NCBI GenBank assembly: GCA_015256945.1
Contig: JABZLB010000004.1
Location: 46,708 to 110,707, forward strand
Direction of reading: 5' to 3'
DNA from: Prevotellaceae bacterium
GTDB lineage: Bacteria > Bacteroidota > Bacteroidia > Bacteroidales > Bacteroidaceae
DNA length: 64,000 nt
The notes beneath the pieces were generated by a model that did not search any database, was not told where the DNA came from, and saw only the letters and a program-made list of their open reading frames with translations. Below, one piece after another: positions 8,343-16,838 of the stretch. Each line of letters starts with the position of its first letter. Within the stretch, counting starts at the first letter, position 1. Made by a program: the position numbers and the translations under genes.

Positions 8343-9260
8343 ATGGTGTGTAAACTCAAATGTATGATTCGGATATTAGCCTTTTCTCTTGTAGTGATGA
8401 TGGCTTCGTGCAGCTCTAATTCGAGAAAAATGGCAGTGCCTGTATCCCATGAAGAACCGAAAGGCAGGTTGGACAGTGTTTCGTGTGACGAAAGGCTAAA
8501 GTTGTTAATTGTCTCATGTTCTAACTACAAAACGCCCTTTGACAAGCATAATTTGCATGCTGAAATTGATGAAGAACAGGCTGACGGAGTATACCGTATC
8601 CGGTTGTTCGTTTACGATTCGGGCGTAAACTCAACAAATACAGTGGGCTGGGTTATGATGAATACAAAAGAAAATACGCTGAAAGATATAACAAACGATG
8701 CTGATTCGCCCGTTATTCTTAACTATAATCAGGCGGCATATACTTACTATGTTGAGCATTGTCTTGGGCGAAAAGTATCTTTCTGTAAAGATATGACGTT
8801 GTTGAAATTATTTGAATCACTGCCTGTTATGAAGCTTCCGTTCGAGTATTCATACGACTTTGTTTGTAATTTGCCTGACACTAAAGCGCTGAAGAAGTCG
8901 GAATTACATTATGTTTCGTCGTTTGTTGATGCAGATACCGATTTGTCTGATTGCCATGTCGCAAGGCTTCCCCCGCATGCAGGTTATCACTTTATCTTGG
9001 TTTTTGCCCATAATTCGATGGGCGAAGGCCACTTTTTCCTGTGTGCCCTGAATGGAAAATATCAGTTAACCGACCGCCTGCTCATCTATACGGCCTATGA
9101 TATGGAGTGGAAAGACCACATCGAAAACTGCTATTTGCACTATCTTATTGATGGAAACGGACAAATTTTGTTGCGTAAAACAGTGACTACGGAGACAGGG
9201 GAGGAGGCTCTCGGCAGCACGAAGTATGCGTTTGTGAATGGTAAATTTGTGAAGAAATGA
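8343..9260 (+). CDS. Putative lipoprotein, function unknown
   Basis: The open frame can start at TTG 8337, ATG 8343 or ATG 8364. The last gives a compact lipoprotein signal (MIRILAFSLVVMMASC) with a Cys at the lipobox, followed by SSNSRK. The mature part of about 285 residues has no transmembrane segment and reads like an envelope protein with beta-rich stretches near its C-terminus (GHFFLCALNGKYQLTDRLL, DGNGQILLRKTV). I do not recognise a domain. The predicted location is the inner leaflet of the outer membrane or the cell surface, by analogy with other Bacteroidetes lipoproteins. It follows the unknown gene at 7962 closely. Confidence 0.7.
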   Translation: MVCKLKCMIRILAFSLVVMMASCSSNSRKMAVPVSHEEPKGRLDSVSCDERLKLLIVSCSNYKTPFDKHNLHAEIDEEQADGVYRIRLFVYDSGVNSTNTVGWVMMNTKENTLKDITNDADSPVILNYNQAAYTYYVEHCLGRKVSFCKDMTLLKLFESLPVMKLPFEYSYDFVCNLPDTKALKKSELHYVSSFVDADTDLSDCHVARLPPHAGYHFILVFAHNSMGEGHFFLCALNGKYQLTDRLLIYTAYDMEWKDHIENCYLHYLIDGNGQILLRKTVTTETGEEALGSTKYAFVNGKFVKK

Positions 9261-9508
9261 GGCGGATGTTTACCCGTTGAAATAGCAGAGAGGTGCAAAA
9301 ATGCGGCTGTCCCGGACATCAGAGAGCACTACGACCAGAAGTGAAAACACCTTATAGCAAAGGAATTTTGAGATAAAAGACGTGCCGGGACAAGAGTTTG
9401 AGGCAGTCATTAAGCTGTCGCGCGAAGAGCGTTATGCCTGTTTTTCATGTTACAGCCTGTTATAAGGAAATATCCCGGCGATAAGCATCTCAATCCATAT
9501 AAATGTAT

Positions 9509-9516
9509 TAACTTTG
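9509..9516 (+). promoter_or_regulatory. -7 element (TAACTTTG) for map
   Basis: TAACTTTG fits TAnnTTTG and lies 23 bp before the ATG at 9540. It decides the start of map: an in-frame upstream ATG at 9447 would lie ahead of the promoter. Confidence 0.55.
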
Positions 9517-9539
9517 CATTTGGAAAATTAAATACGACT

Positions 9540-10406
9540 ATGGTTTTCAATAAGAAAAAGCGTTGGCATTGCCTGCCTGGTGGCCCTGTTACAGAATTGG
9601 ATAAAAAAATAATGTTTTGGGAGAATAAAGGTAAGCTTGTTCCAACCCGCGACATGATAAGAACCCCGAAGCAAATAGAGGGTATCAGGATGGCTGGCAA
9701 GCTTACAACAGGTTGTCTTGATGCTGTTGCTGCAAAAATAAATGAGTGTAAGAACACGCAGGATATTGACGATATTGTGATGGATTTTTGCAAAGAGAAC
9801 GCATGTAATCCCACTTGTTTAGGGTACGAAGGGTTTCCAAAGGCCGTTTGTACTTCCATCAACGAGGTGGTTTGTCACGGTATTCCGAAAAAGGAAGACA
9901 CGTTAGAGGAAGGCGATATTGTCAATGTGGATATTACGATAGACAAGGACGGTTTCTTCGGTGACGCGAGTCGTATGTTCATTATCGGCGGGACGACGAC
10001 GCCCGAAAAGGAGCAATTGGTTCGTGTAACGAAAGAATGTCTCGATATTGGCGCCGAAGCTGCCAAGCCTTTTGGTTTTGTTGGCGACATCGGTCATGCC
10101 ATACAGAAGCACGCTGAACGCTATGGGTATGGCGTTGTACGCGACCTTTGCGGGCACGGTGTAGGCTTAGCCATGCACGAAGAGCCTGAAGTTTTGCATT
10201 ATGGACATAAGGGAACGGGCATGTTGCTGGTTCCGGGAATGACCTTTACCATTGAACCCATGATTAATATGGGTACCTGGAAGGTGTTCATTGATGCTGA
10301 CGACCCGTACGGTTGGGAAGTAATTTCGGGCGATGAGAAGCCTTCAGCACAATGGGAACACACATTTTTGATGACTGAAAACGGCGTTGAGATATTAGCA
10401 GAATAG
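9540..10406 (+). CDS. map: Type I methionine aminopeptidase with N-terminal extension
   Basis: This enzyme removes the initiator methionine from nascent proteins. The pita-bread fold and metal ligands are visible: Asp in NVDITIDKDGFFGDAS (two Asp), His in GHGVGLAMHEEPEV, Glu in FTIEPMIN and Glu in WEHTFLMTENG. From ATG 9540 the protein has 288 residues, about 25-35 more than the short type Ia enzymes. The extra N-terminus (MVFNKKKRWHCLPGGPVTE) is basic and contains one Cys, too few for a zinc finger. A longer frame reaches back to 9447 but crosses the promoter box. tsaD starts three bases after its stop, so the two form an operon. Confidence 0.93.
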   Translation: MVFNKKKRWHCLPGGPVTELDKKIMFWENKGKLVPTRDMIRTPKQIEGIRMAGKLTTGCLDAVAAKINECKNTQDIDDIVMDFCKENACNPTCLGYEGFPKAVCTSINEVVCHGIPKKEDTLEEGDIVNVDITIDKDGFFGDASRMFIIGGTTTPEKEQLVRVTKECLDIGAEAAKPFGFVGDIGHAIQKHAERYGYGVVRDLCGHGVGLAMHEEPEVLHYGHKGTGMLLVPGMTFTIEPMINMGTWKVFIDADDPYGWEVISGDEKPSAQWEHTFLMTENGVEILAE

Positions 10407-10409
10407 AAG

Positions 10410-11435
10410 ATGGAAGATATTTATATTCTTGGAATTGAGAGCAGTTGTGATGATACGTCAGCTGCTGTATTAAGAAACGACGTTCTTCTTAGCAACGTAA
10501 CTGCATCGCAAGAGGTGCATAGGAGTTATGGAGGAGTGGTGCCAGAGCTGGCAAGCAGGGCGCATCAGCAAAACGTAGTGCCTGTTGTTGATCAGGCTAT
10601 TAAACGTGCAGGTATTACAAAAGAGCAGTTGTCGGCAGTAGCTTTCACCCGTGGTCCAGGTCTTATGGGCTCACTTTTGGTCGGTGTAAGCTTTGCTAAA
10701 GGTTTCGCTCGTAGCCTTGAGATACCACTGATAGATGTAAATCATTTACAGGGACACGTGATGGCACACTTCATTAAGGAAAGTGACGATGATAATCATA
10801 TGCCTCCTTATCCGTTCATTTGCCTGCTGGTATCGGGTGGAAACTCACAAATTGTTAAGGTTAACGCCTATAACGATATTGAGGTTTTGGGACAGACGAT
10901 AGACGATGCTGCCGGTGAAGCAATAGATAAATGCTCAAAAGTAATGGGCCTGGGCTATCCGGGTGGTCCTATTATAGACCGTTTAGGAAAGAATGGTAAT
11001 CCTGAAGCCTATACCTTTTCGAAACCACATATCCCGGGATTAGATTACAGCTTCTCGGGATTAAAGACATCTTTCTTGTACAATCTGCGTAAATGGGTGG
11101 CTGAAGACCCTGATTTTGTGGAGCATCATAAGGAAGATTTATCTGCAAGTTTAGAGCACACAATCGTTGATATTTTAATGAACAAACTGCGTCTGGCCGT
11201 TAAGCAAACGGGTATTAGGCATGTTGCATTGGCAGGTGGCGTTTCGGCAAACTCTGTTCTACGTCAGGCTTTTCAGGACCATGCTGCAAAATATGGCTGG
11301 AAAATCTATATTCCGAAGTTTAGTTATACTACTGATAATGCTGCAATGATAGGCATAGTTGGGTATTTTAAGTACATTAACAAAGACTTTTGCTCAATAG
11401 ATGCACCAGCTTTTTCAAAAGTTACATTCCAATAA
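10410..11435 (+). CDS. tsaD: tRNA N6-adenosine threonylcarbamoyltransferase
   Basis: TsaD transfers the threonylcarbamoyl group onto A37 of ANN-decoding tRNAs, working with TsaB and TsaE. The ASKHA fold signatures are present: the GIESSCDDTSAAV start, the NHLQGHVMAH metal-binding His pair, LLVSGGNSQIV, the DDAAGEAIDK segment and the C-terminal LAGGVSANSVLR. Its 341 residues are typical. It follows map by three bases and precedes pncC by about 40 bp, so the three genes are probably one operon. Confidence 0.97.
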   Translation: MEDIYILGIESSCDDTSAAVLRNDVLLSNVTASQEVHRSYGGVVPELASRAHQQNVVPVVDQAIKRAGITKEQLSAVAFTRGPGLMGSLLVGVSFAKGFARSLEIPLIDVNHLQGHVMAHFIKESDDDNHMPPYPFICLLVSGGNSQIVKVNAYNDIEVLGQTIDDAAGEAIDKCSKVMGLGYPGGPIIDRLGKNGNPEAYTFSKPHIPGLDYSFSGLKTSFLYNLRKWVAEDPDFVEHHKEDLSASLEHTIVDILMNKLRLAVKQTGIRHVALAGGVSANSVLRQAFQDHAAKYGWKIYIPKFSYTTDNAAMIGIVGYFKYINKDFCSIDAPAFSKVTFQ

Positions 11436-11477
11436 TTCAACTTTTTATATTAACGTTTACACGTTTATACCAACACT

Positions 11478-11987
11478 ATGGAATTAGAAACAAAGGTTTT
11501 GAGCCGTCAAATTCAAGAAGCTCTGTATAATAATAATGAGAGTCTTTGTACGGCAGAGAGTTGTACAGGTGGAAGAATCGCTGAGGCAATTATAGCAGTT
11601 CCCGGCGCTTCACAGTATTTTAAGGGTAGCATTGTTGCCTATACCAATGAGGTTAAGGAAAGTTTATTGCATGTTTCTCATCAGGTTCTTGAAGAGCAGA
11701 CGGCTGTTTGTGAAGATGTCGCAAAGCAAATGGTCATCGGTGCTTGCCAAACATTAGGGTGTGATTATGCCATATCGGCAACAGGAATAGCGGGCCCTAC
11801 TGGCGGAACAGCAGAGATTCCCGTAGGGACTATTTGGATAGGGTATGGTTCAAAAGATGATGTAAGGACGATGAAACTGACAGACGATTTTGGCCGTGAC
11901 ATCAATCTTGAGATAGCTACTAACAAGGCACTACATCTTTTTATTGACTTTTATAAGGAGAAACACGCTGAGAACAAAGAAGAATAA
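11478..11987 (+). CDS. pncC: Nicotinamide-nucleotide amidohydrolase PncC (CinA C-terminal domain)
   Basis: A 169-residue stand-alone CinA C-terminal domain. The family hydrolyses nicotinamide mononucleotide to nicotinate mononucleotide in pyridine-nucleotide salvage. The hallmarks are LCTAESCTGGRIAEAI, the GSIVAYTNEVKESLL strand, and SATGIAGPTGGT with the conserved Gly-rich turn. The N-terminal molybdopterin-like half of full CinA is absent, as in E. coli PncC (YgaD). It is the third gene after map and tsaD. The promoter for ribosomal genes lies immediately downstream, so this is probably the operon's last gene. Confidence 0.92.
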   Translation: MELETKVLSRQIQEALYNNNESLCTAESCTGGRIAEAIIAVPGASQYFKGSIVAYTNEVKESLLHVSHQVLEEQTAVCEDVAKQMVIGACQTLGCDYAISATGIAGPTGGTAEIPVGTIWIGYGSKDDVRTMKLTDDFGRDINLEIATNKALHLFIDFYKEKHAENKEE

Positions 11988-12082
11988 ATTAGCGAATAGT
12001 TTAACATACTGTAATTTAGGCCTTGTCGTAATTGCTTTTTTGCGAAAAAATGCTTAAAAGATGACATTCTAAGTACATTAAT

Positions 12083-12113
12083 TTTGTGATAACAAGATTT
12101 TTTTATAATTTTG
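12083..12113 (+). promoter_or_regulatory. Promoter of the L28-L33-DUF4295 operon
   Basis: TTTG (12083-12086), 19 bp, then TAATTTTG (12106-12113): a full match to the Bacteroidetes -33/-7 consensus. The L28 start codon is 52 bp downstream. Confidence 0.8.
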
Positions 12114-12165
12114 CATTCTGTTTGGAATAAGTATCAAAAAACGAAATCAAAAACAAAGAATAGCA

Positions 12166-12429
12166 ATGTCTAAGATTTGTCAGATCACAGGAAAGAAGGC
12201 ACAAATAGGTTGTAATGTGTCTCACTCAAAGCATCGCACAAAGCGTAGTTTTGATGTAAACCTATTCAGCAAAAAGTTCTATTATGTAGAAGAAAGCTGC
12301 TGGATTTCACTTAAAATTAGCGCAGCCGGCCTACGTTTAGTCAATAAAATTGGTCTTGATGCAGCTCTTAAGCAGGCAGTTGCCAAGGGTTATTGCGATT
12401 GGAAAGATATTAAAGTTATAGGAGATTAA
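12166..12429 (+). CDS. rpmB: 50S ribosomal protein bL28
   Basis: An 87-residue basic protein beginning MSKICQITGKKAQIG, with the family motif NVSHSKHRTKRSF and the C-terminal LRLVNKIGLDAAL. It is part of the large ribosomal subunit. The first two positions of a zinc ribbon (CQITGKK) retain only one Cys here, so this looks like the zinc-independent form. It is the first gene of a three-gene ribosomal operon with its own strong promoter. Confidence 0.96.
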   Translation: MSKICQITGKKAQIGCNVSHSKHRTKRSFDVNLFSKKFYYVEESCWISLKISAAGLRLVNKIGLDAALKQAVAKGYCDWKDIKVIGD

Positions 12430-12434
12430 TAATC

Positions 12435-12623
12435 ATGGCAAAGAAAGCTAAGGGTAACAGGGTACAGGTTATTCTGGAATGTACTGAGATGAAGAACTCA
12501 GGTATGCCAGGTACAAGCCGTTATGTTACTACAAAAAACCGCAAAAATACTCCAGAACGCCTCGAGCTTATGAAGTATAATCCTATTTTAAAGAAGATGA
12601 CTCTTCACAAAGAGATTAAGTAA
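12435..12623 (+). CDS. rpmG: 50S ribosomal protein bL33
   Basis: A 62-residue basic protein: MAKKAKGNRVQVILECTE at the start, then RYVTTKNRKNTPERLELMKYNP, both characteristic of bL33. Only one Cys remains of the four that would bind zinc, so it is a C-minus form. The start lies five bases after the bL28 stop. Confidence 0.96.
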   Translation: MAKKAKGNRVQVILECTEMKNSGMPGTSRYVTTKNRKNTPERLELMKYNPILKKMTLHKEIK

Positions 12624-12677
12624 TAGGACTGATTAAGAATAGAAACTGGATTTAAAACAGTTATAAAATAATAGACT

Positions 12678-12836
12678 ATGGCAAAGAAAGCAGTTGCGAG
12701 CCTTCATGAAGGTAACAATGATGGTCGTGCTTATTCAAAAGTAATTAAGATGGTTAAGAGCCCTAAGACGGGTGCTTACATCTTTGATGAACAGATGGTT
12801 CCTAACGAAGCTGTAAAAGATTTCTTTAAGAAATAA
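12678..12836 (+). CDS. DUF4295 protein, probable ribosomal protein bL38
   Basis: A 52-residue basic frame, MAKKAVASLHEGNNDGRAYS onward, ending in DFFKK. It lies 54 bp after rpmG, ahead of the operon's terminator. The sequence matches the small DUF4295 proteins that follow L33 in Bacteroidetes. I believe this is the protein reported as bL38 in the Flavobacterium johnsoniae 70S structure, but I cannot verify that link here. Size, charge and position all fit a ribosomal protein. Confidence 0.85.
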   Translation: MAKKAVASLHEGNNDGRAYSKVIKMVKSPKTGAYIFDEQMVPNEAVKDFFKK

Positions 12837-12896
12837 GAAGGTTAGGAAAGTAATTTTATTTCATTATCGAAATAATTCTTATTTTACTATATTAGT

Positions 12897-12926
12897 AAAG
12901 GTCATGAATATTTATTCATGGCCTTT
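12897..12926 (+). terminator. Terminator of the ribosomal protein operon
   Basis: A 14-bp hairpin (AAAGGTCATGAATA/TATTCATGGCCTTT, one G-T pair, 2-nt loop) closes the L28-L33-DUF4295 unit. The T-rich tail after it is weak. Confidence 0.7.
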
Positions 12927-12929
12927 GTT

Positions 12930-13344
12930 ATTATATGTTACTCTGATAAGTCTTACAAGCTTATACTGACCTCTTATAGTTGTATTTATTCAGGTATTTT
13001 GAAATTATTCTTTGAGCTTTAATCTATTCTCTGTGTATTTGTTGGATGTAATAGGAAATAGTTATATACTGTAATTTAAACACCATAGCATGCTGTTCTA
13101 TGACAATTCATGAAATAATATAGTATTTGGAGCAGGTATTGTGTGTATGTTTACATAACTTATCCGATACTTTCGTGACTGTTGGTACCGAATTAATTAG
13201 TATTTTAATTAAATAGTTATCCCTATTTTCGATTTGCTTCTTTTTTGCAAGTGTGAAAAAGGGCAATTAAACACTATTATCTTATTGATAATATATTGGT
13301 ACTCTATTTTGGTAAGGGTAAGCTTCTAAAATAGGATTGTATAG
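12930..13344. other. AT-rich intergenic stretch, nothing recognised
   Basis: About 415 bp between the ribosomal operon and the convergent exporter operon. I find no open frame, RNA gene or repeat element here; only short fortuitous inverted repeats. Confidence 0.6.
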
Positions 13345-14613
13345 TTAGTTATTTGTGTTTTCAATAGCCTCTCTTGTTGCTTTTGCCTCCTCCATTTGTT
13401 TAATACGGGCAAACGCACGTTTGTGTGACAGGATAATTTGGTAGCGATACACGATACAAGCTGTAAGGAAATAACAGAAAACTTGTATCCAGAGTGCCTG
13501 ATATTCAACCTCTATATCCTGTAATGTAGCTCCCATTGATGAAATTCTTAAGAAGCCACGTACACCAAAAGTTGATGGGAAGAGCCATGAAATACCCTGC
13601 CAAAAGCCTGGTATATTGCTTTGTGGCCAGCTTATGCCCGACATGAAGAGCAGGGGAACAGAAGTAAATACTACTAATAGCATAACGTTTTCACGATAAC
13701 GCACCATGCACGAAAGAGTCATTCCAAAGAATATTACCGCCAGCAAATAAGGTATCATCAGCCCAATTATGGTCTCAGCAGTAACCAAAGATATAAAATG
13801 AAACATGTGCGGTACACCAAGAGTGAGATAGGCTGCCATCACAATGTATAAGGCAAAATAGGCTCCAGACTTACCTAATACAATGCGAAATATGCCATTA
13901 TAGTGTTTGGAGATGGGTACAAGATTCTTATAACGGTTTTTCTCACGGGCAGTACCAGCTGATAATCCTATGCCTAAAAGTAGTGTTTGTTGTATAATAA
14001 GGATGAGCACTCCCGGCAGAATTGCATTTCCATAACCACCAGTTGTATTGAAGATAGGAACCTCATCATAATTTAATGGCTTCGTATTTAATTCATCATC
14101 GCGTTGAGTAAAACCACCGCTTTGGGCAATTTGTATGTGTGAGTTAATATTTTGTGATACGGCAAGTGCTGTTTGATAAATAGCCTTGTATGTCAGCATG
14201 AGGCTCATATCACAATATACTCCTACTGTGGTTTGCTCGCCACGGAGAAGTCTTTTCTCGTAATCGGGGGGGAAATACAGAACACCATGAGCTTGTTGGT
14301 GACCAATAAGCTCGCGTGCTTCTTCCAGAGAATTGCAATAATAAGCTACTTTTGTGTCAGACCCTGCGTCGAATTTCTGAATAAATTGCCGTGAAGCATG
14401 CGAATGAGACATGTCTACAACAGCAACAGGTACATCATGAACTACCTCATTATTGTATATCCACGAATAGAGAAGCGGATAGAGTAGTGGTACAAGGACA
14501 CAGAAAATAAGAAGCCCTTCGTCTCTAAATTCGTTTTTAAACTCCTCAACCATGATATAACATGTATCGGAGATACCTTGCTTTATATGTGATAATAAAC
14601 TGTCTTTCTCCAT
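13345..14613 (-). CDS. ABC-2 type transporter permease (second copy)
   Basis: A 422-residue inner-membrane protein of the ABC-2 permease family with a large periplasmic domain. One membrane segment lies near residues 32-52 (LLIFCVLVPLLYPLLYSW). A soluble region of about 150 residues follows (VPVAVVDMSHSHASR to about 190), then five or six hydrophobic segments from about 200 onward. It is the last gene of a leftward operon and starts three bases after the related permease upstream. With HlyD and TolC it would form a tripartite exporter. No ATP-binding protein is encoded in the operon. Substrate unknown. Confidence 0.85.
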   Translation of the reverse strand: MEKDSLLSHIKQGISDTCYIMVEEFKNEFRDEGLLIFCVLVPLLYPLLYSWIYNNEVVHDVPVAVVDMSHSHASRQFIQKFDAGSDTKVAYYCNSLEEARELIGHQQAHGVLYFPPDYEKRLLRGEQTTVGVYCDMSLMLTYKAIYQTALAVSQNINSHIQIAQSGGFTQRDDELNTKPLNYDEVPIFNTTGGYGNAILPGVLILIIQQTLLLGIGLSAGTAREKNRYKNLVPISKHYNGIFRIVLGKSGAYFALYIVMAAYLTLGVPHMFHFISLVTAETIIGLMIPYLLAVIFFGMTLSCMVRYRENVMLLVVFTSVPLLFMSGISWPQSNIPGFWQGISWLFPSTFGVRGFLRISSMGATLQDIEVEYQALWIQVFCYFLTACIVYRYQIILSHKRAFARIKQMEEAKATREAIENTNN

Positions 14614-14616
14614 CTT

Positions 14617-15795
14617 TTATGGTGTATAAACATATTTAAGCATTACTGTTTTAATATGTTTGATATTTAAAACAGGCAATGCAAAAAACAGCAGTAGGGC
14701 AGCAATATTAAGCCAGGCATATTTTAACGGGTACCCATTAAAAATACAAAGCTGATAAAACATGTAATAATGCCGTAGAGGAAACAGTTGTGCAAGACTT
14801 TGAATGACAGGTGACATCGCGAAGACTGGGAAAGTAGCACCACAGGCGGAAAAGCTAACAACCGACCAAAGTGAGCATACAGACATGGACATTCTAAGTG
14901 AAGGTACCAGTGAGAAAGCGAATATTCCAAATCCTTGACAAGCTATAACTGCCATAAAACCTAAAAGAAGAATGGGTCCTAATCCTCCTGGGTGTGGAAA
15001 TTGGAGATGATAAAAGATATAAAATTCGAAGCCCCACATAACTAATAGGAATATTAATGTCTGTGGTATCAGCTTTCCTGCTATGGCAATATGAACATTT
15101 CCTCCTGCCATTTTTATCCATTGCCGTGAGCGGTGAAACTTCAATTCTGTTCCGATAGAATAAGGAACAAGCAGGAAAATAAACACCATGATGACACCTG
15201 GTACCATTGCAGTGCTAAGATAAATATTGTAATTGGCCCACGGATTGCCAATCATGTGTACATCTAAAGCTATGGGTTGGAGAAACGTTCTTATTTCTTT
15301 ATTCGTCTTGCCAAGTGCAGAAAGCTTTGCAGAACCAACGCCGGCAGATCCTAATGTTGCAATAGTTTTTAAATCTTTATAAACCATTGAGCCAGCAACA
15401 AGAGTTACATTGCTGTAATAAAGTGATATTTTAGGCTGGCGAGAAGACAGCAAATCATTTGTTGTCCCATTGGGAATAAGTAAAAAGCCATATATTTCGT
15501 TCCGTTGAACAGCCCGACGCGCCTCATTCATATTAGAATAATGTGAGACAATATGTGTACTTTGGAAAGCATCGAGCTTTTGTATAAGTGTACGTGTTGT
15601 TGGAGTGTTGTCTTCATCAACCACGCCAATGGGCAGTTCAATAGGGTTGCCTTCATTCATTAATGTTGTGAAAAAACATACCATTAACAGTGGGAACAAG
15701 ATTGTGCAGAACCCATAAATAGGATTCTTGTACATGATACGTAATTCCCTTAATGAAATACGATAGATACGTCTGGCTACTTCATTAAAACCCAT
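14617..15795 (-). CDS. ABC-2 type transporter permease (first copy)
   Basis: A 392-residue paralogue of the following permease. It has a cytosolic N-terminus (RRIYRISLRELRIMYKNP), a first membrane helix, a periplasmic part containing IGVVDEDNTPTTR, and a block of C-terminal helices. The two probably form a heterodimer. It lies between the HlyD gene (25 bp upstream) and the second permease. The architecture resembles E. coli YbhS/YbhR-type exporters, except that those are encoded with an ATPase and this pair is not. Confidence 0.85.
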   Translation of the reverse strand: MGFNEVARRIYRISLRELRIMYKNPIYGFCTILFPLLMVCFFTTLMNEGNPIELPIGVVDEDNTPTTRTLIQKLDAFQSTHIVSHYSNMNEARRAVQRNEIYGFLLIPNGTTNDLLSSRQPKISLYYSNVTLVAGSMVYKDLKTIATLGSAGVGSAKLSALGKTNKEIRTFLQPIALDVHMIGNPWANYNIYLSTAMVPGVIMVFIFLLVPYSIGTELKFHRSRQWIKMAGGNVHIAIAGKLIPQTLIFLLVMWGFEFYIFYHLQFPHPGGLGPILLLGFMAVIACQGFGIFAFSLVPSLRMSMSVCSLWSVVSFSACGATFPVFAMSPVIQSLAQLFPLRHYYMFYQLCIFNGYPLKYAWLNIAALLLFFALPVLNIKHIKTVMLKYVYTP

Positions 15796-15820
15796 AAGCT
15801 GGCAATTATCGCGTCTTTCT

Positions 15821-16804
15821 TTATTTAATGATTAATGACATGCCTGGCCGGAGCCCCTCAAACTTATTTAATGGCCGGGCCTTTACCTCAAAAGTTTTCA
15901 GGTCATATTGTCCGTTGCTCTTTGTTGCTTTCCATACAGCATACGAACCTTCATCCTTAATATAAAACACTTTCATTCGTAAGCTCTTATTGAATGCTGG
16001 TGAAAAGGCTGTAAATGTGTCGCCAACCTTCATGCCGTTAAGCTGATCTTCCCGGATATTAAAGCTGCCCCACATATCATTCATAACAGAAATACTCATA
16101 ATTGGCGACCCAATACCGACAAGTTCACCCACTTTAGGATAAATATCGCTGACTTCACCTTCAACGTTTGACACTTGAACTGTTTCCTTTAACAATGACT
16201 TTACTACATCAACAGCGCTTTTAGCTGCCTCTGCATTCTTCATAGCAACTGTCTTTTCCTGTGAGCGAGCACCACTCTTTGCTATTTCATATTGGTTTTT
16301 TGCCACTTTAACTTGTGCTTCACAAACTTTATATGCTGCAAGCGCTTCATCGCGCTTCTGTGCACTCATCACCCCTTCGTCGAAGAGATTCTGCATACGA
16401 GTGTATGTTTTATGAGCCACCTCGGCTGCAGCCTGCGCCTGTTGATAGAGTTGAAAAGCCGACAGAATAGTCTCCTTTCTGGCGCCGGCGTCAGTTAAAT
16501 TGCTAATAGCCTCAGCAGCTCCCTGTGTAGCTTGTGCTACCTTTTCCTGTGCATTGGCCTCGGGAATCTCCAGTACAGCCAGAGTGTCACCAACGTGAAC
16601 ATAGTCGCCTTCTTTCACACGAAGTTCAACTATACGTCCTGGAAGCTTACTGCTTACGCGGAATTCAGATACCTCTACCTCCCCCTGGATGATCTCTTTT
16701 GTCTGTCCAAGTGTGAAGAAACCGATGAGTCCCACGACAACTACTGCTGCAACAAGACCTGCAATAGCCAGTAGAATGTTATGTTGTTGCGTTTTTGCTG
16801 ACAT
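15821..16804 (-). CDS. HlyD-family membrane fusion protein
   Basis: A 327-residue periplasmic adaptor that would bridge the inner-membrane permeases to TolC. A single N-terminal membrane anchor (residues about 10-32, LAIAGLVAAVVVVGLIGFF) is followed by a biotinyl-lipoyl-like half (LPGRIVELRVKEGDYVHVGD). A long helical hairpin covers about 80-200, rich in Ala, Glu and Lys. The returning lipoyl half and a beta-barrel come last (GLRPGMSLIIK). The gene lies 34 bp after the TolC gene and 25 bp before the first permease. It resembles YbhG/YhiI adaptors. Confidence 0.92.
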   Translation of the reverse strand: MSAKTQQHNILLAIAGLVAAVVVVGLIGFFTLGQTKEIIQGEVEVSEFRVSSKLPGRIVELRVKEGDYVHVGDTLAVLEIPEANAQEKVAQATQGAAEAISNLTDAGARKETILSAFQLYQQAQAAAEVAHKTYTRMQNLFDEGVMSAQKRDEALAAYKVCEAQVKVAKNQYEIAKSGARSQEKTVAMKNAEAAKSAVDVVKSLLKETVQVSNVEGEVSDIYPKVGELVGIGSPIMSISVMNDMWGSFNIREDQLNGMKVGDTFTAFSPAFNKSLRMKVFYIKDEGSYAVWKATKSNGQYDLKTFEVKARPLNKFEGLRPGMSLIIK

Positions 16805-16838
16805 AATATATGATGTGTTTTTATATGCTCTGTTATTG

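Noticed and set aside
9300..9395. 8-bp inverted repeat TGTCCCGG/CCGGGACA
   Set aside because: The arms are about 70 nt apart, short and without a T run, so chance is likely.
9447..9539. Longer start for methionine aminopeptidase
   Set aside because: It would put the -7 promoter box (9509-9516) inside the coding sequence, and the extra 31 residues do not resemble the family.
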